Below are positions 37,015-51,653 of a stretch of 64,000 nt of DNA, piece by piece. The DNA comes from Deinococcus sedimenti (GTDB lineage Bacteria > Deinococcota > Deinococci > Deinococcales > Deinococcaceae): the NCBI RefSeq assembly GCF_014648135.1, contig NZ_BMQN01000003.1, positions 62,001 to 126,000 on the forward strand, given 5' to 3'. Below the pieces are notes generated by a model. It was not told the DNA's origin, did no database searches, and was given only the letters and a program-made list of their open reading frames with translations. Both the position numbers and the translations under genes were made by a program. Each line of letters opens with the position of its first letter. The stretch's first letter is position 1.

Positions 37015-37626
37015 TCAACTCCGCCGCAGGGCCGCCGCTCCACGCTGAAGGCACAGGTCGATGGGGTGGGTGACCTCCGGATCGGTGAACCACACGTCCA
37101 GCCGTCCCGCCTCGCGCTCGACCTGCACCGTGCCGCGCGCCGCGTGCCACAGCAGGTCCGTCAGGAACTCGGTCAGGCTGACCGCCAGCTGGAGCCGCCG
37201 GGTTTCACGTGGGCCGCAGGAGATGATCTGCCCCACCTGCCCGGCGGGGCCGGGCCGCAGGTCCGCCGCGAGGTACGCGCCGCCGTGGTCATGCGCGAGC
37301 AGAACCCAGGCCGGGTCGAAGGGAACGGGACGCAGCGTCCCCGGCGGATCCACGGCCTCCACCGGCGGCCAGTCGGCACTGGCCTGCACCAGCTCACCGC
37401 CCCAGCCGGAATCCAGCGGCAGGGCGCTCATGCCGAAGAACAGGCCGTGCTCCGCCCGCGTCAGATAAGGGCCGATCACCCGGACGTACCGGCGCAGGTC
37501 GTCGGGCACCCGCACGTTCAGGGTGTCCTCCAGTGAGTCCAGGGCCGGACTGGTCGGCTGCTCGGGGAGCGCCTCACCGACGGCAGCGGTGAGCCAGTCG
37601 CGCAGGACGGAGATCGGGTCGGTCAT
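37015..37626 (-). CDS. SMI1/KNR4-like protein
   Basis: 203 residues. The pattern SPALDSLEDTLNVRVPDDLRRYVRVIGPY, then FGMSALPL, then VPFDPAWVLLAHDHGGAYLAADLRPG matches the SMI1/KNR4 (SUKH-like) fold. SUKH members often act as immunity proteins in toxin systems, but no toxin is adjacent and many stand alone with unknown roles. It is soluble, with no signal peptide. It converges on the ABC exporter with a four-base gap and diverges from the MFS gene. Confidence 0.75.
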   Translation of the reverse strand: MTDPISVLRDWLTAAVGEALPEQPTSPALDSLEDTLNVRVPDDLRRYVRVIGPYLTRAEHGLFFGMSALPLDSGWGGELVQASADWPPVEAVDPPGTLRPVPFDPAWVLLAHDHGGAYLAADLRPGPAGQVGQIISCGPRETRRLQLAVSLTEFLTDLLWHAARGTVQVEREAGRLDVWFTDPEVTHPIDLCLQRGAAALRRS

Positions 37627-37761
37627 CGCGCACCAGTGTGGCGCGCGCAGCGGGGCCGGGGAGCCACACCTGCGCCAGGGATCGGTGGCGGGCGGGACGG
37701 AGCCGCGTGAGCATCGGGTTCCCCCATGTCCCGCCGTCCGGGCGCGGCCTACACTGCGCTC

Positions 37762-39009
37762 ATGCTTTCAGCGCGTGCGCGGTGGTTCCCGGTGGTGGTC
37801 GTGGTGGTGACGGTGCTGGCGCTGCTGCTGGCGGCGGGGGCGCGCAGCGCGCCGGGGGTGTTCCTGCTGCCCATGCAGGAGTCGCTGGGATTCAGCCGGG
37901 GCACGCTGTCGCTGACAGCCAGCCTGGGGCTGCTGGTGTTCGGGCTGGCGGCGCCGCTGTCGGGCCGCCTGATGGACCGCTTCGGGCCGAGGCGGGTGGC
38001 AGGCGCGGGTCTGTTGCTGGTGGCGGTCAGTTTCGCCTTGAGTACGCGGGTGGGCAGCGAGCTGGGCCTGCACCTGACGTGGGGCCTGCTGAGTGGCCTG
38101 GGCACGGGACTGGTGGGGAGCGTGCTGGGCGCCACCGTGGCCACGCGCTGGTTCGTGCGGCGCCGGGGGCTGGTGGTGGGCCTGTTCGGCGCGGCGACGA
38201 GCGCGGGGCAGCTGCTGTTCATTCCGCTGCTGACCCGCTGGGCGCAGACGGTGGGGTGGGCGCAGGCGACGCTGATCGTGGCGGGCGCCGCACTCCTGCT
38301 CGCGCCTCTGCTGCTGGCGCTGCTGCGCGACCGCCCGGAGGACGTGGGCCTGCGCCCAGACGGCGAGGTGGCCGACCCGGACGCTCCGCCCGTCGCGCCG
38401 CCCGTGCCGGACGCGGGCGTGATGGCGCGGGCGCTGCGGCACCGGGATTTCTGGCTGCTGAGCGTCACGTTCTTCGCGTGCGGGTTCACGAGCAACGGCA
38501 TCATCGGCACGCATTTCATCGCGTATTGCGGGGACCTGGGCCTGGGCGCGACATTCGCGGCGGGCACGCTGGCGCTGATGGGCGCGTTCAACTTCGTGGG
38601 CACCCTGGCGAGCGGGTACCTGACCGACCGGGTGGACCCTAGGCTGCTGCTCGCGGCGTACTACGTGGTGCGCGGCCTGAGTCTGGCGCTGCTGCCGCTG
38701 GTGCCGCCCGGCATGGCGTTCACGATCTTCGCGGTGCTGTTCGGATTGGACTACATCGCGACCGTGCCGCCCACGACCGCGCTGACCGCCGACACCTTCG
38801 GGCGGGCGAACGTCGGCACGGTGTACGGCTGGATCTTCTGCGCGCATCAGGTCGGCGCGGCCCTGGCGTCCTGGCTGGGCGGCGTCACCCGCGACGCGCT
38901 GGGCAGCTACGCCCCGGCGTTCCTCGCGTCGGCGGTGCTGGCGGTCGCGGCAGGCGCGCTGGCACTACGGGTCACCCCACCGGCCCGGCGGGCGGTGCGG
39001 GCGGGCTGA
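37762..39009 (+). CDS. MFS transporter, monocarboxylate/oxalate-formate-like
   Basis: 415 residues with twelve predicted membrane segments. The motif GRLMDRFGPRRVAGAG (~70) is the MFS loop 2-3 signature; a charged central loop follows segment six (RDRPEDVGLRPDGE). The RPEDVGLxPDG loop is common in the oxalate/formate and monocarboxylate-like MFS branch; the substrate is unknown. The ATG is six bases after TACACT (37750-37755), a leaderless start. It stands alone. Confidence 0.85.
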   Translation: MLSARARWFPVVVVVVTVLALLLAAGARSAPGVFLLPMQESLGFSRGTLSLTASLGLLVFGLAAPLSGRLMDRFGPRRVAGAGLLLVAVSFALSTRVGSELGLHLTWGLLSGLGTGLVGSVLGATVATRWFVRRRGLVVGLFGAATSAGQLLFIPLLTRWAQTVGWAQATLIVAGAALLLAPLLLALLRDRPEDVGLRPDGEVADPDAPPVAPPVPDAGVMARALRHRDFWLLSVTFFACGFTSNGIIGTHFIAYCGDLGLGATFAAGTLALMGAFNFVGTLASGYLTDRVDPRLLLAAYYVVRGLSLALLPLVPPGMAFTIFAVLFGLDYIATVPPTTALTADTFGRANVGTVYGWIFCAHQVGAALASWLGGVTRDALGSYAPAFLASAVLAVAAGALALRVTPPARRAVRAG

Positions 39010-39012
39010 GTG

Positions 39013-39207
39013 TCAGTGGTGCGCCTCCCCGGCCGCCGGGCGCACCGTGTCGGGGGGTGTTCCCGCCTGGTCGGCGGCCGGGTGCGGCAGGGCGTGCGAG
39101 AGGGCCAGCAGGCTCACCAACAGCGTCCAGACGCCCACCACGGCGCGGGCCGCCGGAGACCGGACGGAGGTCTGGGTGGCCGGGGAACGAGGAGCGCGGC
39201 AGGTCAT
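39013..39207 (-). CDS. Small membrane or exported protein, unknown
   Basis: 64 residues from ATG 39207, with one hydrophobic segment (AVVGVWTLLVSLLALSHAL, ~22-40) and a His-containing end (GEAHH). No ribosome site is obvious. It could be a bitopic membrane peptide or a chance frame; it is kept because of its clear hydrophobic segment and its divergent position against another small exported protein. It ends just after the convergent MFS gene. Confidence 0.35.
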   Translation of the reverse strand: MTCRAPRSPATQTSVRSPAARAVVGVWTLLVSLLALSHALPHPAADQAGTPPDTVRPAAGEAHH

Positions 39208-39337
39208 GGTGCCCAGCTTGCGCTTCGGCGGCGTGCCGGGCCATCTGCCGGGTGGCCCGGATGGGCTGGCCAGTCGGCCGACCGGCCCCGCCAGTCCGCC
39301 AGTACCGCCGCCCGCGGGCCGGGCGCACGCTCGGGCC

Positions 39338-39715
39338 ATGCTCAACCGCGCCCCCCAGTCGTCTGCCCGCGCCACCGCTCCGTCGGCCACTCTGCCCGCG
39401 TGGCAGGGCCGCGCCCTGACGTCCCTGATGATGGGCGCGGCCCTGGTGGGGGCGCTGCTCGCGCCGCACGCCAGCCCCGCTGCGTGGAACGCGCGGGAGG
39501 GTGGCATCGAGGCCTGCCTGGACGCCCTGAGTGGCCGCACCGACCTGGACGGGCGCCGGCTGATCCCGTCCAGCGTGACGGTGGAAAAGGGGACGTTCAG
39601 CGCGCAGGTTTAGGCGGTACGCACCTCGCCGACCGGGTTCAACCGGGGCGAGCCGGTCACGCTGACGTGCACGGTGCGGGGGTCGCACGTTCAGGTGACG
39701 GTTAGGCCATCCTGA
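39338..39715 (+). pseudogene. Small exported protein gene with an in-frame amber codon
   Basis: From ATG 39338 a signal-peptide-like N-terminus (SLMMGAALVGALLAPHASPAAW) precedes a mature part beginning NAREGGIEACLDALSG. TAG 39611-39613 stops it after 91 residues. The same frame continues sensibly for 33 more residues (AVRTSPTGFNRGEPVTLTCT, then VRGSHVQVTVRPS) to TGA 39713-39715, and a perfect 18-bp terminator stem begins right there. Restoring CAG at the amber site would give 125 residues with two or more cysteines for a disulfide. Function unknown. A sequencing error or recent nonsense mutation are the simplest readings. Confidence 0.55.
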
Positions 39716-39756
39716 CCCGGCGGCCCGTTCAGGACAGGACGGGCCGCCGGGTCAGG
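39711..39756. terminator. Bidirectional terminator between the small exported protein gene and tal
   Basis: A perfect 18-bp stem (arms 39711-39728 and 39739-39756) with a ten-base loop. The left arm includes the TGA of the broken gene; tal ends six bases to the right. Confidence 0.9.
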
Positions 39757-39761
39757 TGGGC

Positions 39762-40676
39762 TTACCCGCGCAGCAGCGCGCGGAGTTTCTCGGTGTCGGC
39801 GTGGAAGCCGCGGATGCCCTCGGCGAGCTTCTCGGTGGCCATGGGGTCGCTGGCGAGCGCCCAGTGGAAGTCGGCTTCCGTGAGGGCGGGTTCGGTCTGT
39901 GTGGCCGCTTCGGGTTTCAGCACGCGTTCGAGGTGGCCCTCATCGGCGGCGAGTTCGCCGAGCAGCTGGGGGCTGACGGTCAGGCGGTCGCACCCGGCCA
40001 GCGCCTTGACCTGCGCGGCGCTGCGGAAGGACGCGCCCATGACGATGGTGTCGTACCCGTGGGTTTTGAAGTGGTGGTAGATCTCACGGACGCTCTTCAC
40101 GCCGGGGTCCTCGTCCACGGGGTAGCTGTCCTTGCCTTCGGCTTTCTTGTACCAGTCGGTGATGCGGCCCACGAACGGCGAGAGCAGGTACGCCCCGGCC
40201 TGCGCGGCGGCGACCGCCTGCGCGAGGTTGAAGACCAGGGTCAGGTTGCAGCGGATGCCTTCGGCTTCCAGCACGCGGGCGGCCTGCACGCCTTCCCAGG
40301 TGGTGGCCAGCTTGATCAGGATGCGGTCCTTGCCCACGCCGCGCTGCGCGTACAGGTCGATGAGGTGGCGGGCCTTGGTGATCATGGCGTCCGCGTCGAA
40401 GGACAGGCGGGCGTCCACCTCGGTGCTGACGTACCCGGGGACGATCCGGGTCAGTTCGGTGCCGATGGCGACGGTCAGGAAGTCGATGGCGGCGTCCACG
40501 TCGTCCATGCCGCGCGCTTCGTCCAGCAGCTTCGCGTAGCCGCTGAGCGTGGCGGCCTTGAGGATCAGGCTGGGGTTGGTGGTGCAGTCCTGCGGCTGGT
40601 ACTGGCGGATGGCGTCCAGATCGCCGGTGTCGGCCACGACGACCGTCATCTGCTTGAGCTGTTCGAGTGCGTTCAT
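39762..40676 (-). CDS. tal: Transaldolase
   Basis: 304 residues, type 1 (TalB-like). [12 protein letters not shown] (~33-44), the Schiff-base Lys in [11 protein letters not shown] (~130), [12 protein letters not shown] (~155) and the [12 protein letters not shown] region are diagnostic. It moves a dihydroxyacetone unit between sedoheptulose 7-phosphate and glyceraldehyde 3-phosphate in the non-oxidative pentose phosphate pathway. ATG 40676 follows a strong GGAAGGAG; the frame extending to 40727 is upstream of it. It is monocistronic and ends at a strong hairpin. Confidence 0.95.
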   Translation of the reverse strand: MNALEQLKQMTVVVADTGDLDAIRQYQPQDCTTNPSLILKAATLSGYAKLLDEARGMDDVDAAIDFLTVAIGTELTRIVPGYVSTEVDARLSFDADAMITKARHLIDLYAQRGVGKDRILIKLATTWEGVQAARVLEAEGIRCNLTLVFNLAQAVAAAQAGAYLLSPFVGRITDWYKKAEGKDSYPVDEDPGVKSVREIYHHFKTHGYDTIVMGASFRSAAQVKALAGCDRLTVSPQLLGELAADEGHLERVLKPEAATQTEPALTEADFHWALASDPMATEKLAEGIRGFHADTEKLRALLRG

Positions 40677-40838
40677 GGGTCTCTCCTTCCGGGCGCGGCC
40701 GCTCCTGCGGGGCGGGGCGCGCCGCACACCACTGAGGGTGGCGCGTTTCCGAGCTTTCCACCCTACAGCAACTCTTCATGCAGCTGCCCTGGACAGGTGG
40801 GCCGCGTGACGCGCCGGGCGGGGCGTACCCTGCGCGTC

Positions 40839-42020
40839 ATGGATGTCCCTCTGGTGCTCAGTGAGTCGCAGGCGGCGGTGGTCGCGCGGGCCGCGCAGGC
40901 GATCCGCGCTCATGGGCCGGCCTGCGAGGCCGCGCAGGACGTCACGCCGGCCGCGGCGCGGGCCCTGTCGGAGAGTGGGTACACGCGCCTGACCGTGCCC
41001 GCGGCTCAGGGGGGGCTGGGCGCGAACCTGACGCAGTTCGCGCTGGCGCAGCTGACGCTGGGCCGCGCCGGGGCGGGGCTGGCGCTGGTGCTGGCCATGC
41101 ACGGGCACGTGACCGGCGCGGCCTTCCAGGGGCGCACGCTGCCCGGGGAGCTGCTGGCGGTCCTGGCGGAGGCGAGCGGCCGGGGTGAGCTGCTCAACGC
41201 GCTGGCGAGTGAGCCGGAGCTGGGCAGCCCGTCGCGGGGGGGACTGCCGCGCACGCGGGCCGAGCCGGACGGCACGGGCTTCGAGGGCGGGGGGTGGCGG
41301 GTCACGGGCCGCAAGACCTGGAGCACGGGGTCGCGGGCGCTGACGTGGGCGCTGGTGACGGCGGCCGCGCCGGACGGACAGGTGGGGCGGTACCTGGTGG
41401 ACCTGCGGGGGCCGGGCGTGCAGATCGAGCCGACCTGGGTGGATGCGCTGGCCCTGCGTGGGAGCGGCAGTCACGACGTGGTGTTCACGGGCGCGCCGGC
41501 GCGGCTGCATGCGCCGCCGGCCGCGGCGCATCCGGCGAGCAGCGCGTGGTTCTGGACGGCGGTGGCCGGCACGTACCTGGGGGTGGGGTTCGCGGCGCTG
41601 GACGCGCTGCGGGCGTACGCTCACGAGCGGGTGCCGACGGCGCTAGGCGCGCCGATCGCCACGGTGCCGCGAGTGCAGGAGCAGGTGGGGCGCATCGGGG
41701 CGGAGGTGCTGGCGGCGCGGGCGCTGCTGCTGAGCGCCACGCAGGGCTGGGACGCGGGGCCGGGCGCGGCGTCCGCGCCGCTGATCGGGGCGGCCAAGGT
41801 CGTGGCGACGAACGCGGCCGTGACCGCGAGTGATCTCGCGGTGAGGGCGGCAGGGGGCGCGGCCCTGACCGCCAGCCTGCCGCTGGAGCGGCTGCTGCGG
41901 GACGCGCGGGCTGGTCTGACGCATCCGCCGGGAGATGAGGCGGCGTTGACCGCGTTCGGGGCGGCGCTGCTAGACTCACCGTCGGCTGAACCGGCTCCCG
42001 ACGCGGCGTTGCGGGACTGA
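40839..42020 (+). CDS. Acyl-CoA dehydrogenase-like flavoprotein
   Basis: 393 residues of the acyl-CoA dehydrogenase fold. The N-terminal helical domain (AARALSESGYTRLTVPAAQGGLG), the middle beta domain (GWRVTGRKTWSTGS, ~155) and the C-terminal helical domain (RLLRDARAGLTHPPGDE) are present. The usual catalytic Glu position is not recognisable, so it may be one of the divergent members acting on sulfur or nitrogen compounds rather than in beta-oxidation. The ATG is seven bases after TACCCT (40826-40831). It stands alone upstream of copA, separated by 374 bp of GC-tract boxes. Confidence 0.78.
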   Translation: MDVPLVLSESQAAVVARAAQAIRAHGPACEAAQDVTPAAARALSESGYTRLTVPAAQGGLGANLTQFALAQLTLGRAGAGLALVLAMHGHVTGAAFQGRTLPGELLAVLAEASGRGELLNALASEPELGSPSRGGLPRTRAEPDGTGFEGGGWRVTGRKTWSTGSRALTWALVTAAAPDGQVGRYLVDLRGPGVQIEPTWVDALALRGSGSHDVVFTGAPARLHAPPAAAHPASSAWFWTAVAGTYLGVGFAALDALRAYAHERVPTALGAPIATVPRVQEQVGRIGAEVLAARALLLSATQGWDAGPGAASAPLIGAAKVVATNAAVTASDLAVRAAGGAALTASLPLERLLRDARAGLTHPPGDEAALTAFGAALLDSPSAEPAPDAALRD

Positions 42021-42139
42021 GTTCCGGTTCGCAGAGGGTCACCCCGCCTCCGTGTGGGGTGAGGGGTCGGTGGTGGCGGTTCTCCGCGCCGCCGCGCGGC
42101 CATGAGGCGCCCTGCCACGAACGTTGCATTCGATCTGCA

Positions 42140-42245
42140 GGACCCTCCCCCCGGGATGAGTGCTGGCAGATCCTCCCGGGGGGGGGTCCTGCTCGTTAAA
42201 TCCCCTGGGGGAGGGTCGGGGGCCAGTGATCCTCCCCCAGGGGGT
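42140..42245. promoter_or_regulatory. Cluster of CsoR-like GC-tract boxes in two long inverted repeats
   Basis: Four C-run/G-run palindromes lie at about 42146-42156, 42170-42189, 42199-42213 and 42234-42244. The first two also pair with each other as 16-17 bp arms (GGACCCTCCCCCCGGGA against its near complement), and the last two likewise (CCCCTGGGGGAGG with CCTCCCCCAGGGG). The C-run/G-run palindrome resembles copper-responsive CsoR operators. The first hairpin might also end transcription of the acyl-CoA dehydrogenase gene. Confidence 0.55.
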
Positions 42246-42325
42246 CGCACGCTTTGGCAGGGCCGGGAGATCGGCGGGGAGTTCGGCTGGGCGGAACGAC
42301 CCGGCGCCCTGACGGCCAGCGACAC

Positions 42326-42383
42326 TTGCGACCTGCTCCGCCGGACCCTATGCTGATCACTGTCAAATCCCCCCGGGGGGGAT
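42326..42383 (+). promoter_or_regulatory. copA promoter with CsoR-like operator
   Basis: TTGCGA (42326-42331), a 17-bp spacer and TATGCT (42349-42354) form a sigma-70-type promoter. ATCCCCCCGGGGGGGAT (42367-42383) lies over the expected start of transcription and ends just before the AGGAGG of copA, well placed for repression lifted by Cu(I). Confidence 0.75.
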
Positions 42384-42394
42384 AGGAGGCGCGA

Positions 42395-44899
<2,505 letters not shown>

Positions 44900-44921
44900 C
44901 GGCCACAGGGCTCGGGCCGGT

Positions 44922-44944
44922 GAGTCCGCCCTGGGGGCGGGCTC
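44922..44944. terminator. Hairpin downstream of copA
   Basis: GAGTCCGCCC and GGGCGGGCTC pair over 10 bp (one G-T wobble) with a three-base loop, 22 bp past the copA stop. Confidence 0.65.
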
Positions 44945-45079
44945 CCCGGTCCGGTCCGAGTGAACGGCACCGCGCGGTCCCGGGCAGGCAACGGGCCCAC
45001 AGCGAGATCCTGTCCCGGCCCGGCTCTGTTCCCTGCGGGGTTCCGCTCCGGCGCGACGGACCTTCAGCGCGCCCCCTGC

Positions 45080-45217
45080 CAGCGGTTTCCAGTTCCACCC
45101 TGGGGCCAACACCCCGCCCTCCAATTCCACTTCCGACCGCTGTCTTGTTCAGATGCTCGCTCTGCTCGTTCAGGAGTATCGAAGGGAGCCTTCAATACTC
45201 CTGAATTCTGCTGTGAG
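45080..45217 (+). repeat. Dispersed structured intergenic repeat, copy E
   Basis: Aligns without gaps to copy A over about 138 bp. The outer stem CAGCGGT/ACCGCTG is kept. The right hairpin (45169-45205) is almost perfect: TTCAGGAGTAT / ATACTCCTGAA enclosing GAAGG / CCTTC. It lies tail-to-tail between copA and the fru repressor gene, right end 35 bp from the latter's stop. Confidence 0.85.
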
Positions 45218-45251
45218 TGGTCAGGGAGCCGGACTCCGCGGACGGGGCGGG

Positions 45252-46019
45252 TCAGGCGCTGTCGTGGACTGTGACGCCGGCTTCCTCGAAGGCGCAGCGG
45301 GCGACGGGTCCAGCGTGGTCGGTGACCCAGGCATGGATCTGGCTCAGGGTGGCGAAGGTAGCGAAGCCCGTGGGGCCCCATTTGCTGTGATCGGCGATGA
45401 GGACGGTGCGCGTGGCCTGGGTCATGATGGCGGCTTTCTGCTGCGCCTCGATGAGGTTGCTGTTGGTCAGGCCGCGGGTGGGGTCGATGCTGGTGCAGCC
45501 GACGAGGAAGAGGTCGTAGCGGTAGCGGCGGATGGTGTCCAGGGCGTCGGGTCCGGTGAGGCTGTAGGTGCTGCCGTAGAGTTCGCCGCCGACGACGTAG
45601 AGGGGGCATTCGCCGTTGAGTTCGTAGGCGACGTCGATGCCGTGGGTGACGACGCGCAGGGTGCGGGTCAGGTGGGGGGTGCGTTTCAGGGCGTGGGCGA
45701 CGGCCTGGGCGGTGGTGCCCGCGTCGAGGTAGAGGGTCTGGCCGGGCTGGATGAGGCTCAGGGCGGTCTGAGCGAGGCGGGTTTTGGCGTCCTGGTGGAG
45801 CTGCTGCCGGTCGGTGTACTGCTGGTCCTGGCTGGCGAGGGCCGCGCCGCCGTGGAGTTTGCGGATCAGGCCGCGGCTGGCGAGCAGGTCGAGGTCGCGG
45901 CGGGTGGTGGCGCCGCTGACGCCGAGCGCTTCGGTCAGGGCGGTGGTGCGCATGCGGCCGTTCCGGGAGAGCAGGTCGAGGATGCGCTGGAGGCGGTCCT
46001 CCGCGAGGGGAGCGTTCAT
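45252..46019 (-). CDS. DeoR-family repressor of the fructose operon
   Basis: 255 residues. The DeoR HTH (~5-60: [21 protein letters not shown], then [20 protein letters not shown]) precedes the sugar-phosphate-sensing domain ([15 protein letters not shown] ~95, [39 protein letters not shown]). It diverges from the fructose PTS operon, so the effector is probably fructose 1-phosphate or a related sugar phosphate. TACCAT (46033-46028) eight bases before the ATG gives a leaderless start. Tandem decamers at the fru promoter are candidate binding sites. The role as fructose repressor is from context. Confidence 0.88.
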   Translation of the reverse strand: MNAPLAEDRLQRILDLLSRNGRMRTTALTEALGVSGATTRRDLDLLASRGLIRKLHGGAALASQDQQYTDRQQLHQDAKTRLAQTALSLIQPGQTLYLDAGTTAQAVAHALKRTPHLTRTLRVVTHGIDVAYELNGECPLYVVGGELYGSTYSLTGPDALDTIRRYRYDLFLVGCTSIDPTRGLTNSNLIEAQQKAAIMTQATRTVLIADHSKWGPTGFATFATLSQIHAWVTDHAGPVARCAFEEAGVTVHDSA

Positions 46020-46111
46020 CTCTGCTCATGGTAGCGCGTGGGGTGCGGGGGGCATGCGGGTGGGTTTCTGCCGTGGTGGTGCGGGTGTCCAGGCAAGGGT
46101 GACGGGGGCAC

Positions 46112-46162
46112 TTGATGGTCAGCCCCATGTCAACTATGATCGAAATTGCTCAAAATTGATCA
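46112..46162 (+). promoter_or_regulatory. Fructose operon promoter with tandem operator decamers
   Basis: TTGATG (46112-46117), a 17-bp spacer and TATGAT (46135-46140) form a good promoter. Immediately after it come AAATTGCTCA (46143-46152) and AAATTGATCA (46153-46162), two decamers in tandem with one difference, placed over the transcription start. Confidence 0.72.
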
Positions 46163-46226
46163 CGATTCGTCAGGAATCAGCAGGTGAGCGGGTGGCTGTC
46201 CCGCTCTCCCCACAGGAGAAGCAACC

Positions 46227-48727
<2,501 letters not shown>

Positions 48728-48731
<4 letters not shown>

Positions 48732-49693
48732 GCGTCACCCCGCGCGTCCTGACCGTCACGCTGAACCCCGCGCTGGACCTGACCGTGCAGGCGGCGGGCT
48801 GGCAGCGGGGCGAGGTGAACGCCGCGCAGGGCGCGCAGCAGGACGCGGGCGGCAAGGGCGTGAACGTGGCGTCCATCCTGGCCGACTGGGGCGCCCCGGT
48901 GGCCGCGACCGGCCTGCTGGGCCGCGACAACGCCGCCCCCTTCGAGACGCTGTTCCGCGACAAGGGCGTCAGCGACGAGTTCGTGCGCGTGCCCGGCGCG
49001 ACCCGCGTGGGCCTGAAGATCGTGGACCCCACGCGTGGCGACACCACCGACCTGAACCTGCCGGGCCTGACCGTCAGCGCCCGCGCGCTGGCGCACCTGC
49101 AGGCGACACTGCGCTCGCAGCCCGCCGGGGTGGAGGTCGTGGCGCTGTGCGGGAGCCTCCCGCCGGGCGTCCACGCGAGCTTCTACGCCGAGGAGGTCGC
49201 CCGCCTGCGCGAGCAGGGGCGCTTCGCAGTGCTGGACACCAGCGGCGAGGCCCTGCGCGCCGCGCTGACGGCCGACACGCTGCCGCAGCTGATCAAACCG
49301 AACATCCACGAGCTGGAGGCCGCACTCGGTCACCCGCTGCCTACCGACGCCGACGTTCTGGCTGCCGCGCGTGAACTGATCCGCCGCGGGGCCGAACTGG
49401 TCGCCGTGTCGCAGGGCGAACGCGGCGCGCTGCTGGTCACGGCCCGGGAGGCCGTGTTCGCCCGCCCCCCGCGCGTGACCGTGCAGAGCACTGTCGGCGC
49501 GGGGGACGCCATGGTCGCCGGTCTGATCAGCGCCCACCTGGACGGCCTGAACCTGGAGAGCGCCGCGCGGCGCGCCACGTCGTTCAGTGCGGGCAGCATC
49601 ACTCGCCTGGGCGCGCACCTGCCCCCCCGGGCGGAACTGGACGCCCTGGCCGCGCAGGTGCAGATCGAACCTGCCGGGTCCCTGACCGCCTGA
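48728..49693 (+). CDS. fruK: 1-Phosphofructokinase
   Basis: 321 residues of the PfkB family. [10 protein letters not shown] (~12), [13 protein letters not shown] (~38), [12 protein letters not shown] (~187) and the catalytic loop [12 protein letters not shown] (~253) are diagnostic. It converts fructose 1-phosphate, the product of the PTS, into fructose 1,6-bisphosphate. Its GTG overlaps the fruB stop by four bases (GTGA), so translation is coupled. A heptanucleotide tandem repeat separates it from fruA. Confidence 0.95.
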
Positions 49694-49696
49694 CCC

Positions 49697-49736
49697 CCCA
49701 CAACCCACAACCCACAACCCACAACCCACAACCCAC
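49697..49736 (+). repeat. Heptanucleotide tandem repeat (CCCACAA)n
   Basis: Five complete CCCACAA units plus a five-base partial unit lie in the 57-bp gap between fruK and fruA, ending just before the fruA ribosome site (AGGAG). Such repeats change copy number by slippage. Confidence 0.95.
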
Positions 49737-49750
49737 TCTCAGGAGAACAT

Positions 49751-51562
<1,812 letters not shown>

Positions 51563-51582
51563 CCGCGGTTCTCAGTTCCAGC

Positions 51583-51605
51583 GGGGGGCGTGCGTCACGC
51601 CCCCC
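51583..51605. terminator. Hairpin ending the fructose operon
   Basis: GGGGGGCGTG and CACGCCCCCC form a perfect 10-bp stem with a CGT loop, between convergent fruA and paaK. Confidence 0.8.
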
Positions 51606-51653
51606 GGTCTGGTTTCGCACCTCGTCACCCGAACGGCAGGATTGCCCCCACCT

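Noticed and set aside
49697..49736. Regular repeats as a CRISPR array
   Set aside because: Units are 7 bp and contiguous with no spacers.
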